DNA from: Solirubrobacterales bacterium
Lineage (GTDB): Bacteria > Actinomycetota > Thermoleophilia > Solirubrobacterales > Solirubrobacteraceae
NCBI GenBank assembly: GCA_025963965.1
Contig: JAOPZS010000125.1
Span: forward strand, 1-60,587
Direction of reading: 5' to 3'
Length of the DNA stretch: 60,587 nucleotides
This document shows, piece by piece, positions 38,678-46,067 of the stretch. Position 1 is the stretch's first letter. Each line of letters starts with the position of its first letter. The position numbers and the translations under genes were made by a program. The notes under the pieces are model-generated. The model was not told where the DNA came from, did no database searches, and saw nothing but the letters and a program-made list of their open reading frames with translations.

Positions 38678-39987
38678 GCGCCGCGGAGCTCGTCGCGCTC
38701 GTGGCCTGCGATCTCACCGCGATCGTCCGCGGTCGGGCGGTCTTCGTCTCCGAGCTTCAGGAGCACCTCGACGCGGGCATCGGCTGGGTGCCGGCCAACC
38801 TGGCGCTGACGCCGCTCGGCCCGCTCGCCGAGCCGAACCCGTTCGGGTCGACCGGCGACCTGCGCCTGATGCCCGACCCCGACACGCACCTGCGGGTCGG
38901 CGCCGAGCCGGCCGGCAGCGCGCTCGAGCTGGTGCTGTGCGACATCGTCGACACGGACGGGGCGCCCTGGGAGTGCTGCCCGCGCACGTTCCTGAAGCGA
39001 GCGCTGGCCGAGCTGTCAGAGCGCGCCGGGGCAACGGTCACGGCGAGCTTCGAGCATGAGTTCCAGCTGCTGCGCCCGGAACGCCCGCATCTGCCCTTCT
39101 CGCTGGCGGCGCTGCGCTCGGCCGAGCCGTTCGCGACGACGCTGATGAGCGCGCTGGTCGAGGCGGGCGTCGAGCCGGAACTCTTCTTCGCCGAGTTCGC
39201 GAGCCACCAGTTCGAGATCCCGGTCGCCCCGGCCGGCGGCCTGGAGGCGGCCGACAGGGCGGTGGTGCTGCGGGAGGTGGTCCGCGAGATCGCGCGTCGC
39301 GCCGGTCTGCGGGCTTCGTTCGTGCCATTGCTGGATCCGGCCGAGGCGGGCAACGGCGTGCACATCCACATCAGCTTGACCGACGCCGACGGCCGAGCAT
39401 TGCTCCACGACCCGGAGCAGCCCGCGGCGCTCAGCAGGCTCGGAGGCAGCTTCGCGGCCGGCGTGCTCGCCCACGCCGGCGCGCTGACGGCGCTGTGCGC
39501 GCCGAGCCCGGTATCGGCCGAGCGCCTGAGCCCGCACCACTGGAGCGCGGGAGCGCTCTGCCTGGGCGATCGCAACCGCGAAGCGCTGCTGCGGATACCG
39601 CCGCTGCTCGGCACCGCCCGGAGCGAGCACTCCAGACAGATGCGTCTCGAGTTCCGCGGCGCCGACGCCTGCGCGAATCCCTACCTGGCGCTCGGCGCGA
39701 TCCTCTGCGCGGGGCTGGAGGGAATCGAGGGCGGCCTGCCGTCGCCGCCGGTGCTCGACCGGGACCCGGCGACGCTTGCCCCGGAGGAGGCCGAGCGCTT
39801 CGGGGTTGGAGCCCTGCCGGGATCACTCGAGGAGGCGCTGGCGGCGCTCGAGGCGGACGAGCCCGCATGCCGGTGGCTCGGCCCGCAGCTGCACGAGGCG
39901 TACTCGAGCCTGAAGCGGGCGGAGCTGGCGGCGACGGCAGGACTGCGGCTTCAGGAGAGCTGCGCGCGCTATGCCGAGGTCTACTGA
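38674..39987 (+). CDS. Glutamine synthetase-like ligase
   Basis: 437 residues, GTG start in a 4-bp overlap. GS fold signatures: ASFEHEFQLL (metal-binding Glu127/Glu129), FASHQFEIPVAPAGGLEAAD corresponding to the GS GQxE region, AGNGVHIHISLTD (GS G-x-G-x-H-x-H), LSPHHWSAGALCLGDRNREALLRIP, and RLEFRGADACANPYLALGAIL with the Arg that binds glutamate phosphate. It is shorter and more divergent than GlnA. It belongs with GlnA3/PuuA-type enzymes that join glutamate to amines rather than ammonia (family knowledge; substrate inferred). It is between a papain-like protein and an M20 amidohydrolase; the latter overlaps its end by 17 bp. Confidence 0.85.
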   Translation: MSAAELVALVACDLTAIVRGRAVFVSELQEHLDAGIGWVPANLALTPLGPLAEPNPFGSTGDLRLMPDPDTHLRVGAEPAGSALELVLCDIVDTDGAPWECCPRTFLKRALAELSERAGATVTASFEHEFQLLRPERPHLPFSLAALRSAEPFATTLMSALVEAGVEPELFFAEFASHQFEIPVAPAGGLEAADRAVVLREVVREIARRAGLRASFVPLLDPAEAGNGVHIHISLTDADGRALLHDPEQPAALSRLGGSFAAGVLAHAGALTALCAPSPVSAERLSPHHWSAGALCLGDRNREALLRIPPLLGTARSEHSRQMRLEFRGADACANPYLALGAILCAGLEGIEGGLPSPPVLDRDPATLAPEEAERFGVGALPGSLEEALAALEADEPACRWLGPQLHEAYSSLKRAELAATAGLRLQESCARYAEVY

Positions 39988-41182
39988 GGAGACGCTCGCG
40001 GCGCTGCTCGCGGCGCTGGACGGAACGCTCGAGGATGCAGTTGCATTGCGGCGGCGACTGCACGAAGCGCCAGAGCTCGCGCACGAGGAGAGCGCCACCT
40101 CCGCGGCGATCGCCGCCGCGCTGCCGGTCCCCGCCGAACCCGTCGCGGGGACCGGCCTGCTCGCGCTCGTCGGACCGGCCGACGGCTCGGCGCCCGTCGC
40201 GGTGCGCGCGGAGCTGGACGGGCTGCCGGTGCGCGAGGAGACGGGGGCGCCGTTCAGCGCCCGTGGCGCGACGATGCACGCGTGCGGGCACGATGTGCAC
40301 ATGGCAGCGCTCGTCGCGCTGCTCGCGGCGGCTGCCGCGATCGCGGAGGACCTGCCGGCGCCCCTGCTGGCGATCTTCCAACCGAGCGAGGAGGCCTACC
40401 CGTCGGGCGCCCGCCTGATCGCCGAGCAGGCACTGGGGCGCCTCGCGCCGCGGGCGGTGGTCGCGGCGCACGTGCATCCTGAACTGCCGTGGGGATCGGT
40501 CGCGATCGACGCGGGCGCGGTCAACGCCTCGTGTGACGCGATCGAGATCGAGATCACCGGCGAGGCGACCCACGGCGCCTACCCGCACCGGGGCCGCGAT
40601 CCGGTGCTGGCGCTGAGCGAGGCGGTGGTTGCGCTGCACGCGGCGGTGGGCCGGCGCATCGACCCGCTGTGGCCGGCGACGCTGACGATCGGCACGCTCG
40701 AGGCGGGAAGCGCCGAGAACGTGATCGGAGCGGCTGCGCGCGCCCGCGGGGCGCTGCGCGCCCACCGCGAGCAGGACCGCGCGCTGCTGCGCGAGCTCAG
40801 CCGGGAGGTCGTCGCCGGCGTCGCCGCCGCGAACGGCTGCCGCGGCGAGGTGCGTCTGACGGCTGGAGAGCCGGCGCTGCACAACGACGAGGCGATCGTC
40901 GCACGAGCGCGCGCGCTGCTCGCCGGCGCGGGGCTGCGGCTCGCGCCGCCGTGGCGCTCGGCCGGATCGGATGACTTCTCGTTCTTCGGCGAGCAGGCGC
41001 CGCTGGCGATGGGGTTCGTCGGCCTCGACGGCTCACCGGGCTTCGTGTCGCGCCCCCTTCACCATCCGGAGCTGCTGCCCCCCGACGAGGCGGTCGGGGC
41101 GGTGGCAAGGGCCCAGGCGGTCCTGTACCTCGCCGCGGCGCAGTCGAAGGGCCCCGAGGTCGATGGGGATGCAGCCTCGTGA
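39971..41182 (+). CDS. M20-family amidohydrolase (hippurate hydrolase-like)
   Basis: 403 residues, overlapping the GS-like gene by 17 bp. A metal-dependent hydrolase of N-acyl amino acids. Ligand motifs of M20D enzymes are visible: MHACGHDVHMAALVALL (Cys and His), FQPSEEAYPSGARLI (Glu pair), AAHVHPELPWGSV (His) and PLHHPELLPPDEAVGAVARA near the C-terminus (His). The dimerisation/lid domain starts at ATHGAYPHRGRDPVLALSEAVVALHAAVGRRIDPLWPATLTIG. It is probably cytoplasmic. With the GS-like ligase it may form a make-and-remove pair for an amide (inference). It shares a GTGA overlap with the TetR gene. Confidence 0.9.
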   Translation: MPRSTEETLAALLAALDGTLEDAVALRRRLHEAPELAHEESATSAAIAAALPVPAEPVAGTGLLALVGPADGSAPVAVRAELDGLPVREETGAPFSARGATMHACGHDVHMAALVALLAAAAAIAEDLPAPLLAIFQPSEEAYPSGARLIAEQALGRLAPRAVVAAHVHPELPWGSVAIDAGAVNASCDAIEIEITGEATHGAYPHRGRDPVLALSEAVVALHAAVGRRIDPLWPATLTIGTLEAGSAENVIGAAARARGALRAHREQDRALLRELSREVVAGVAAANGCRGEVRLTAGEPALHNDEAIVARARALLAGAGLRLAPPWRSAGSDDFSFFGEQAPLAMGFVGLDGSPGFVSRPLHHPELLPPDEAVGAVARAQAVLYLAAAQSKGPEVDGDAAS

Positions 41183-41886
41183 CACGGCGCGAACCCGTCC
41201 AGAAACGCAGCCGCGAGCGGGTCGCGGCGATCCTCAAGGCCGCCCAGGAGCAGCTCGCCGCCGGCGGCGTGGAGGCGCTCACGACACGCTCGCTGGCGAG
41301 CTACTCGGGCATCCCGGTCGCGACGATCTACCGCTACTTCGAGGACCGCGACGCGATCATCGCCGCCTACCTCGAGCGCGAGCTCGAATCGATCGACCAC
41401 GCCGTCGAGGAGGCGCTGCGCGGGATCGAGCGGGTCACGTTCAGGTCGATGATGCACGCGGTCGCGCACGCCCACCTTCGCCATCACCAGGCTCACCCGG
41501 AGGGCGTCGGTGTTTGGTTCGGCACGCGCCTGAACGCCGCCGTCCACGACAGCGTCCGCCAACTCGACGCGCGGATGGCATCCGCCCTGCACGGCGCGAC
41601 GCGGGGCGCCGGCTTCATCGAGCGGGGCCCGCACTTCGGCGCCGGGCTGATCGTGCGCCTGTGGGACCGCACCTTCGAGCACATCTTCCGGATCGAGCGC
41701 AGCCCGGCCGAGCAGCAGGCGATCGTCGACGAGGTCGTGGACATGATCGCGACCTACATGGAGCGCTACGCGACTCCGGCGGGGCTCGACGGCATCTCAA
41801 GCGACGACTTCCTGAAGGTGCTGCGACGCACCGGCAGCCCGCCCGGCTCGCGCGCACAACGCCCGCCGCCAGATCCGCCCCGGTAA
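41179..41886 (+). CDS. TetR-family transcriptional regulator
   Basis: 235 residues from a GTG overlapping the M20 stop by 4 bp. N-terminal helix-turn-helix: RVAAILKAAQEQLAAGGVEALTTRSLASYSGIPVATIYRYFEDRDAIIAAYLERELE, a textbook TetR domain (about 10-65). The C-terminal ligand domain is generic, with a disordered tail (SPPGSRAQRPPPDPPR). As the last gene of the operon it is likely to control this operon (inference from coupling). Confidence 0.92.
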   Translation: MTRREPVQKRSRERVAAILKAAQEQLAAGGVEALTTRSLASYSGIPVATIYRYFEDRDAIIAAYLERELESIDHAVEEALRGIERVTFRSMMHAVAHAHLRHHQAHPEGVGVWFGTRLNAAVHDSVRQLDARMASALHGATRGAGFIERGPHFGAGLIVRLWDRTFEHIFRIERSPAEQQAIVDEVVDMIATYMERYATPAGLDGISSDDFLKVLRRTGSPPGSRAQRPPPDPPR

Positions 41887-41940
41887 ATGCCCCGGCACCG
41901 ACCGGTGATCTTTCTGCGCCTCCGCCGCGGGCGCCGGTCG

Positions 41941-42336
41941 CTACTCCGTGAGCCCGACCGCCTCGAGCGCGTCTGCCCGGTCGCTGTAGGTCTGAAACCG
42001 CGTGATCAGTCCGTCGCGCAGATCGGCAACCCAGGCTCCTCTGGCATCGATCCCTGCGCCGCTGCCCCTTCCGCGACCCCGAATGTGGCCGAACGCGATG
42101 ACCCGGCTGCCGAGGTCACGGATCTCCTCGACCTCCCATCTGAGCGCCTCCCAGCTCTCGTCGACTGCCGTGCAGTACTGCGAGGCTGCATCCGGTCCAC
42201 AGAATGTCGTTCCGTCGATCACGGCGCGCACCGGCACGATCTCAGCGTTCTCGTCGAGCAGCGCATCGAAGCCCGCGCGATCCCGGCTGTTAAACGCCTG
42301 AAGCGCCGTTCGCATGAGCTCTACGTTCGAGTCCAT
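41941..42336 (-). CDS. SnoaL/NTF2-like protein
   Basis: 131 residues from the ATG at 42336 (MDSNVELMRTALQAFNSRDRAGFDALLDENAEIVPV). The SnoaL-like NTF2 fold is clear: N-terminal helices with FNSRDRAGFDALL, then strands with DPDA-type turn CGPDAASQYCTAVDESW, RVIAFGHIRGRGRGSG and LITRFQTYSDRADALEAVGL at the end. The fold serves as isomerase, cyclase or binding protein; no specific function can be given. It is convergent with the TetR gene and divergent from the truncated HhH-GPD gene, 30 bp away, close to the left edge of the mosaic locus. Confidence 0.85.
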   Translation of the reverse strand: MDSNVELMRTALQAFNSRDRAGFDALLDENAEIVPVRAVIDGTTFCGPDAASQYCTAVDESWEALRWEVEEIRDLGSRVIAFGHIRGRGRGSGAGIDARGAWVADLRDGLITRFQTYSDRADALEAVGLTE

Positions 42337-42366
42337 AGCCCAAGTACTCCGAGGTAGGATCGCACC

Positions 42367-42522
42367 ATGCCGAAGCGCCTCTGCTTCACCAGCTGCGATG
42401 AGGCCAACGAGCTGATCGGGAAGGATCCGATGGCGTTGCTGATCGGCTTCGCGCTGGACCAGCATCGCTGGGTTCCTGTCCGGAGCCGAGCCGCTCCTCG
42501 CGTCGTCCAAGGACTGCGTTGA
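42367..42522 (+). pseudogene. 5' part of a disrupted HhH-GPD-type gene
   Basis: Codons 1-32 (MPKRLCFTSCDEANELIGKD...LDQ) align without gap to the intact paralogue at 43565. From the next codon (42463) the sequence is unrelated and stops at TGA 42522. The 3' part of what appears to be the same gene resumes in phase at 46068. The upstream flank (TAGGATCG.ACCATG) also resembles that of the intact copy (TAGGATCCGCCCGTG). Joining 42464 to 46070 gives 182 codons of continuous protein, the same length as the paralogue. I read this as the left half of a gene split by an inserted segment of about 3.6 kb. Confidence 0.8.
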
Positions 42523-42526
42523 GCCT

Positions 42527-43033
42527 ATGGCGCGCGATCGAGCGCTGCGCCGCGTCGATCCGTATGAGCCTCGAGGTCGGCTGTATCTCGCGGCAGCCCG
42601 CCTGTCAGCGACGAGAGCAGGCGCTTGGTTCTCCGTCAAGATCGCATGGAAGCTCGACCCGTGGCTGCTGCGGATCACGAATGGGCGACTCAGCACCGCG
42701 GGACCGCTCGCCGCGGCGCTGCTCGAGTCGCGCGGCGCACGGACAGGGCAACCGCGTAGGAACGCCACGCTGTACTTCCACGACGGTGACCGGGTTACGA
42801 TCGTCGCGTCCAAGCGCGGATGGGCAACCCACCCCGCCTGGTACTACAACCTCCGCAAGCATCCTGAGGTCGTCTACGGCGGGCTTCCGTTCCGCGCCGA
42901 GATCGTCGAGGACGAGGCCGAACGTGAACGACTGTGGGGGCTCGCCGACCGCGTGTTCCCGCCCTACGCCGACTACCGCGATCAGGCTGAGAGGGCCGGG
43001 CGGGTGATCCCGATCTTTCAGCTGATCGAGTAG
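42527..43033 (+). CDS. Deazaflavin (F420)-dependent nitroreductase-family protein
   Basis: 168 residues. Pattern of the DDN/F420H2-dependent quinone reductase family: LRITNGRLSTAGPLAAALLESRGARTGQPRRNATLYFHDGD, then VTIVASKRGWATHPAWYYNLRKHPEVVY, and VFPPYADYRDQAERAGRVIPIFQL. The R-G-A-R-T-G-x-x-R and HPxWYxNLxxxP signatures define this split-barrel family. It would use F420H2 to reduce quinones or related compounds; the natural substrate is unknown. The ATG lies 5 bp past the stop of the truncated HhH-GPD ORF, so it may now be read from that gene's promoter. It lies inside the putative island. Confidence 0.9.
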   Translation: MARDRALRRVDPYEPRGRLYLAAARLSATRAGAWFSVKIAWKLDPWLLRITNGRLSTAGPLAAALLESRGARTGQPRRNATLYFHDGDRVTIVASKRGWATHPAWYYNLRKHPEVVYGGLPFRAEIVEDEAERERLWGLADRVFPPYADYRDQAERAGRVIPIFQLIE

Positions 43034-43078
43034 AACCCCAGGAGATCGTTTGGCGCAGGAGCGGGGCTGAGCCGTCAG

Positions 43079-43456
43079 TCAGGCGTATCGATGATGCAGG
43101 ATCAGCGGGTTCCCATCCGGGTCGCTGAAAATCGCCTGGTGGCAGACCCCTGAGTCGAAGGACATGTGGAAGATCACGCCACGGGCTTCGAGCGCGGCCT
43201 GCGAGGCGGCCACGTCGGCGACTTGGAGAGCGATCGGCGCGCTGTTCGGGCGCGCCTCGCCCTGGCCGAACCCGCTCGGGTCCATCACGGCGAGCGTCAG
43301 GTTGCCGGCCTGAAACTCGGTCGCGGGACGCTCACCCCAGCGCTTGCCCCGCTCCAGCCCGAGCGTGTCAGCGTAGAAGCGGACGGCACGGTCGTGGTCG
43401 CTGGTGGGGATGCAGACGAAGTCGACGCCGGTGACGGTCGTCTCGGTGGTGCTCAA
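43079..43456 (-). CDS. VOC-fold protein (TTG start)
   Basis: 125 residues starting at a TTG at 43456, chosen because AAAGGAG lies 5-6 nt upstream and the reading LSTTETTVTGVDFVCIP matches the family N-terminus; no ATG is available nearby. VOC modules: GVDFVCIPTSDHDRAVRFYADTLGLERG, GNLTLAVMD, IALQVADVAASQAALEARGVIF and FSDPDGNPLILHHRYA. It is a close paralogue of the VOC protein at 37446, sharing length, order and C-terminus. The reaction is unknown. It is convergent with the F420-type gene and divergent from the intact HhH-GPD gene, inside the putative island. Confidence 0.85.
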   Translation of the reverse strand: MSTTETTVTGVDFVCIPTSDHDRAVRFYADTLGLERGKRWGERPATEFQAGNLTLAVMDPSGFGQGEARPNSAPIALQVADVAASQAALEARGVIFHMSFDSGVCHQAIFSDPDGNPLILHHRYA

Positions 43457-43564
43457 CTCAGCTCCTTTGCTCGTGGATGACACCGTCGCCGGGACGGCTC
43501 GAGCCTCCACGATCGCAGGTGCTGCGAGTCGCGGCAGCACTCGGCCTGCAGATAGGATCCGCCC

Positions 43565-44113
43565 GTGCCCGATCGCCTCTACTTCACGAACTCCGAAGAG
43601 GCGAACGAGCTGATCGCGAAGGACCCGATGGCGCTGTTGATCGGGTTCGCACTGGACCAGCAGGTCTCGGTGCCCAAGGCCTTCAGCGGTCCGCTGGCGA
43701 TCAGGGAGCGCCTCGGCACGCTCGACCCGGCGCAGCTCGCAGCCGCCGACCTCGATTCCGTGTTCCGGGAGAAACCCGCAATCCACCGGTTCCCCGGAAA
43801 AATGGCCGAACGGGTCCAGGAGCTCTCGGCACACGTGCGCGACGAATACGACGGTGACGCGGCGCAGGTCTGGACCCGAGCGAAGAACGGAGCCGAGTTG
43901 CGCGAGAGCATCGAAGCGCTTCCCGGGTTCGGCGAGATGAAGGTGAAGTCTCTCGGCGCGGTGCTCGCCAAGCGCTTCAAGGTGGCGAAGGCGAAGAGCC
44001 TCGTCCCGCCGCACCCGACGCTTGGCGACGTGGACTCCCCGCAGGCGCTGCTCGACTACCAGGCCGCGAAGCGGGCGCACAAGGCGGAGTGGAAGAAGAT
44101 GAAGGCCGCCTAG
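43565..44113 (+). CDS. HhH-GPD-type base-excision-repair-like protein (intact copy)
   Basis: 182 residues from a GTG at 43565, family of uncharacterised HhH-GPD proteins (TIGR03252-like by recollection). The first helices carry DPMALLIGFALDQQVSVPKAFSGPLAIRERLG. The helix-hairpin-helix is at ALPGFGEMKVKSLGAVLAKRF (about 119-139; LPGFG is the hairpin). PHPTLGDVDSPQALLDYQ follows. The catalytic Asp expected in active GPD glycosylases is a candidate at DVDS but not certain. It is the only intact copy among several here: a split copy flanks the island and another 3' fragment lies at 45657. A small hairpin (44121-44139) follows. It is likely cytoplasmic and DNA-binding. Confidence 0.88.
   Translation: MPDRLYFTNSEEANELIAKDPMALLIGFALDQQVSVPKAFSGPLAIRERLGTLDPAQLAAADLDSVFREKPAIHRFPGKMAERVQELSAHVRDEYDGDAAQVWTRAKNGAELRESIEALPGFGEMKVKSLGAVLAKRFKVAKAKSLVPPHPTLGDVDSPQALLDYQAAKRAHKAEWKKMKAA
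44078..44105 (+). repeat. 28-bp direct repeat, left copy (inside HhH-GPD 3' end)
   Basis: Identical over 28 bp to 45657-45684, same orientation. Encodes HKAEWKKMK near the end of the intact HhH-GPD gene. Confidence 0.85.
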
Positions 44114-44120
44114 ATCACGC

Positions 44121-44139
44121 CTGCGAGGGCAACTCGCAG
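44121..44139. terminator. Small hairpin after the intact HhH-GPD gene
   Basis: ctgcga / tcgcag, 6-bp stem, 7-nt loop, 7 bp after the stop. Weak: no U-run. Confidence 0.35.
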
Positions 44140-44144
44140 CGGGG

Positions 44145-45620
44145 TTGCGGTTTCTGGACCACGTGGGGAGGCGTTCGCTAAAAGCAGCCGGATCTCTAAG
44201 CGTTGCATACGTGCTGTGCCTCACGGCTGTCGTCGTGACGGCTGTTTCGGTCATCCCGCCGGCGGCCGACAGCGAGACCCCGTCGACAGCTGCAGCGTCA
44301 GTGTCCTCCCAGGCTCTACCGGCAATCCCGGAGGCGCTGCGGGCAGGGCGGGAACAGATTCCCGAAGCTGTGCACGTCGATCCTGCGGGCGGGGGATGGT
44401 TCGCGTTCTCCGAACGGGGCACGAACCGGCTGCTACGGGTCTTCGAAGCAGGCGGCGCCGAGGACGTCGCGCTGCCGCCCCGCTTTCGGACGGCCTACAA
44501 CCTCGAACTGATCCCGCTACGGCGGGGGTGGGACCTTCTGGTCGGGCGCCTGATGCCCGCAGAGGCTCGGCGGGAACGGGACCGATGCGGCGAAGGCTGG
44601 CCCGAACCGGCCGGCTTCAGATGCGGAGCGTTGATCGTCTCGCAGCTGACCCCGACAGGCAGGTGGACGCCGGTCCAGGCGCTTCCCGACCTGGGGACCG
44701 ATGAAGCGCAAGTCGCCAGGCCAGTCGTGACCGGGTCCAAGGTAGAGCTCGTCTGGTGGCAGGAGGAGGACGGGCCGTTCAGGATCTCGCTCGCACGGCG
44801 CGGGGGTCGTTTCTCGAGACCCCGCAAGGTCCAGCGCCTGCCCGAGAGCCACCACGACAAGACAGAAGAAGCAACCGTGGTGAGCTTCGACGGACGCCTG
44901 TGGGTGCGCGGCAAATACGTGGTCGTGCCGGGCCGAGAGCATTTCGACGTGCTCCGTGCGATCCGGCCAAACGGCCGCCTCGAGCCGCCCATCGTGATAC
45001 GCCACCCCGGCCGCCTCAACATCATCTGGGGCGCCGACATCGGCGAATGGTTCGAGTCCTCGAAGCACACAGAAACGTTGCTCGTCGAACTGCCCTCCTC
45101 GGAAGGCGAACTGCGAACCTTCGCGGTGCGCCGGCGAGCCGCGAACAGTGGCAGCTACACGCGCCCACGCCTCATCGCCAAGCAGATCGCGTTCCCGCTG
45201 CTCGGACTCGAAAGCTACGCCCAGGCGCCTGACCACCGGCTTCTCGTGCTGCTCGAACGCGAGGTCCACCACCAGACGGTGCTGAGCGGTGTCGAAGTGT
45301 CGCCGGACGGCGCGGTCGGTGCGGTCCGCTACATCGAGACGATCCCGCCGAGGTCGGAACTGGAAAGTCCGAGCTACGGCTGGGCGGGGGCGATCGCCAG
45401 TGGGGGAGGCACGCTCGTGCCCACAACGTCCACCATCCCGGGGGACCCGATCCGGCTGCACCCAGCCGGGGAGGCGTGCCCCAGGTTCGGGCCGCCGCAG
45501 GCGCTGGCACCAGGCACCCTGCTCGGCATCTTCGCCGGTCGCGCCGGCGTGTTCCACGTCCTCTGGGGCAACACGCTCGGACAGCTCCAGCTCACGACTG
45601 CTCGAGTGGGCTGCGGCTAG
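44145..45620 (+). CDS. Membrane-anchored or exported protein of unknown function
   Basis: 491 residues from a TTG at 44145; the GTG at 44163 is an alternative, and neither has a clear ribosome site. The N-terminus has a signal or anchor segment (AYVLCLTAVVVTAVSVIPPA, about 21-40). The rest is soluble-looking with repeated strands that could be propeller-like: GGWFAFSERGTNRLLRVFEAGG, GSKVELVWWQEEDGPFRISLARR, TVVSFDGRLWVRGKYVVVPG and AGVFHVLWGNTLGQLQL. I do not recognise the family. Glu is frequently GAA, as in other exported proteins here. The gene is bracketed by a 28-bp identical direct repeat (44078-44105 and 45657-45684) derived from the HhH-GPD 3' end. Confidence 0.7.
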   Translation: MRFLDHVGRRSLKAAGSLSVAYVLCLTAVVVTAVSVIPPAADSETPSTAAASVSSQALPAIPEALRAGREQIPEAVHVDPAGGGWFAFSERGTNRLLRVFEAGGAEDVALPPRFRTAYNLELIPLRRGWDLLVGRLMPAEARRERDRCGEGWPEPAGFRCGALIVSQLTPTGRWTPVQALPDLGTDEAQVARPVVTGSKVELVWWQEEDGPFRISLARRGGRFSRPRKVQRLPESHHDKTEEATVVSFDGRLWVRGKYVVVPGREHFDVLRAIRPNGRLEPPIVIRHPGRLNIIWGADIGEWFESSKHTETLLVELPSSEGELRTFAVRRRAANSGSYTRPRLIAKQIAFPLLGLESYAQAPDHRLLVLLEREVHHQTVLSGVEVSPDGAVGAVRYIETIPPRSELESPSYGWAGAIASGGGTLVPTTSTIPGDPIRLHPAGEACPRFGPPQALAPGTLLGIFAGRAGVFHVLWGNTLGQLQLTTARVGCG

Positions 45621-45656
45621 ACACGCCACATGTCGCTCCCCGCACCGCTGCTGGAC

Positions 45657-45689
45657 CACAAGGCGGAGTGGAAGAAGATGAAGGTCTAG
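45657..45689 (+). pseudogene. 3' fragment of another HhH-GPD copy
   Basis: Reads HKAEWKKMKV-stop. 45657-45684 is identical to 44078-44105 in the intact gene, after which the two diverge (V-stop here, AA-stop there). Nothing upstream of 45657 matches the gene. It marks the far side of the exported-protein gene, so that gene sits between two copies of the same short sequence. Confidence 0.7.
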
Positions 45690-45889
45690 TTAGCGCAGAG
45701 GGAGCCCCGTCCGTGGAGCTCCCTCGTCGCCACCCGCGTCTACTTCTGAACGGTGACGTTCGACCGCCATTCGCCAGGACCGCCACCCACGTCCAAGGCG
45801 ATGTGCCAATGGGGCACGCGTAAAGACGCGAAGCCTGCCGTCTCCCTCCTCGACCTCAATGATCGCCCCGAGCCTCGGAGGCATGGGAA
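45690..45889. other. Degenerate stretch, no gene supported
   Basis: About 200 bp between the HhH-GPD tail fragment and the recombinase relic. Open frames on both strands lack recognisable motifs or ribosome sites. Confidence 0.4.
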
Positions 45890-46000
45890 TCAGGCCTTGG
45901 CCCAGCGGCGGATGTCCGCCTCCTGGATCGCCGGGCTCATGTACGACTCGCCCTCGCGACCCATTACCCTCGACACCCTGATGTACGCGTCCATCTTCAT
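45890..46000 (-). pseudogene. N-terminal relic of a serine recombinase/integrase
   Basis: 36 residues, MKMDAYIRVSRVMGREG then SYMSPAIQEADIRRWAKA, then a TGA at 45890-45892. YIRVS is the catalytic-serine motif of resolvase/serine-integrase N-terminal domains; S-P-x-x-Q-x-x-x-I-x-x-W-A is also typical of large phage-type serine integrases. AAGGAG lies 6 nt before the ATG, so this is the true 5' end. No continuation is seen in any frame downstream, so at least several hundred codons are gone. It points into the island and lies 69 bp from the right junction, the position expected of an integrase gene next to its att site. Confidence 0.75.
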
Positions 46001-46067
46001 TGCTGGCTCCTTGGTTGGCTCCCAGAGTCCTTGTACCGACTTTGGGGGTGCATTTGAGACGCAGCAA

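Noticed and set aside
41890-41920. Terminator between the TetR and SnoaL-like genes
   Set aside because: The only inverted repeat (cacc/ggtg) is too short to support a call.
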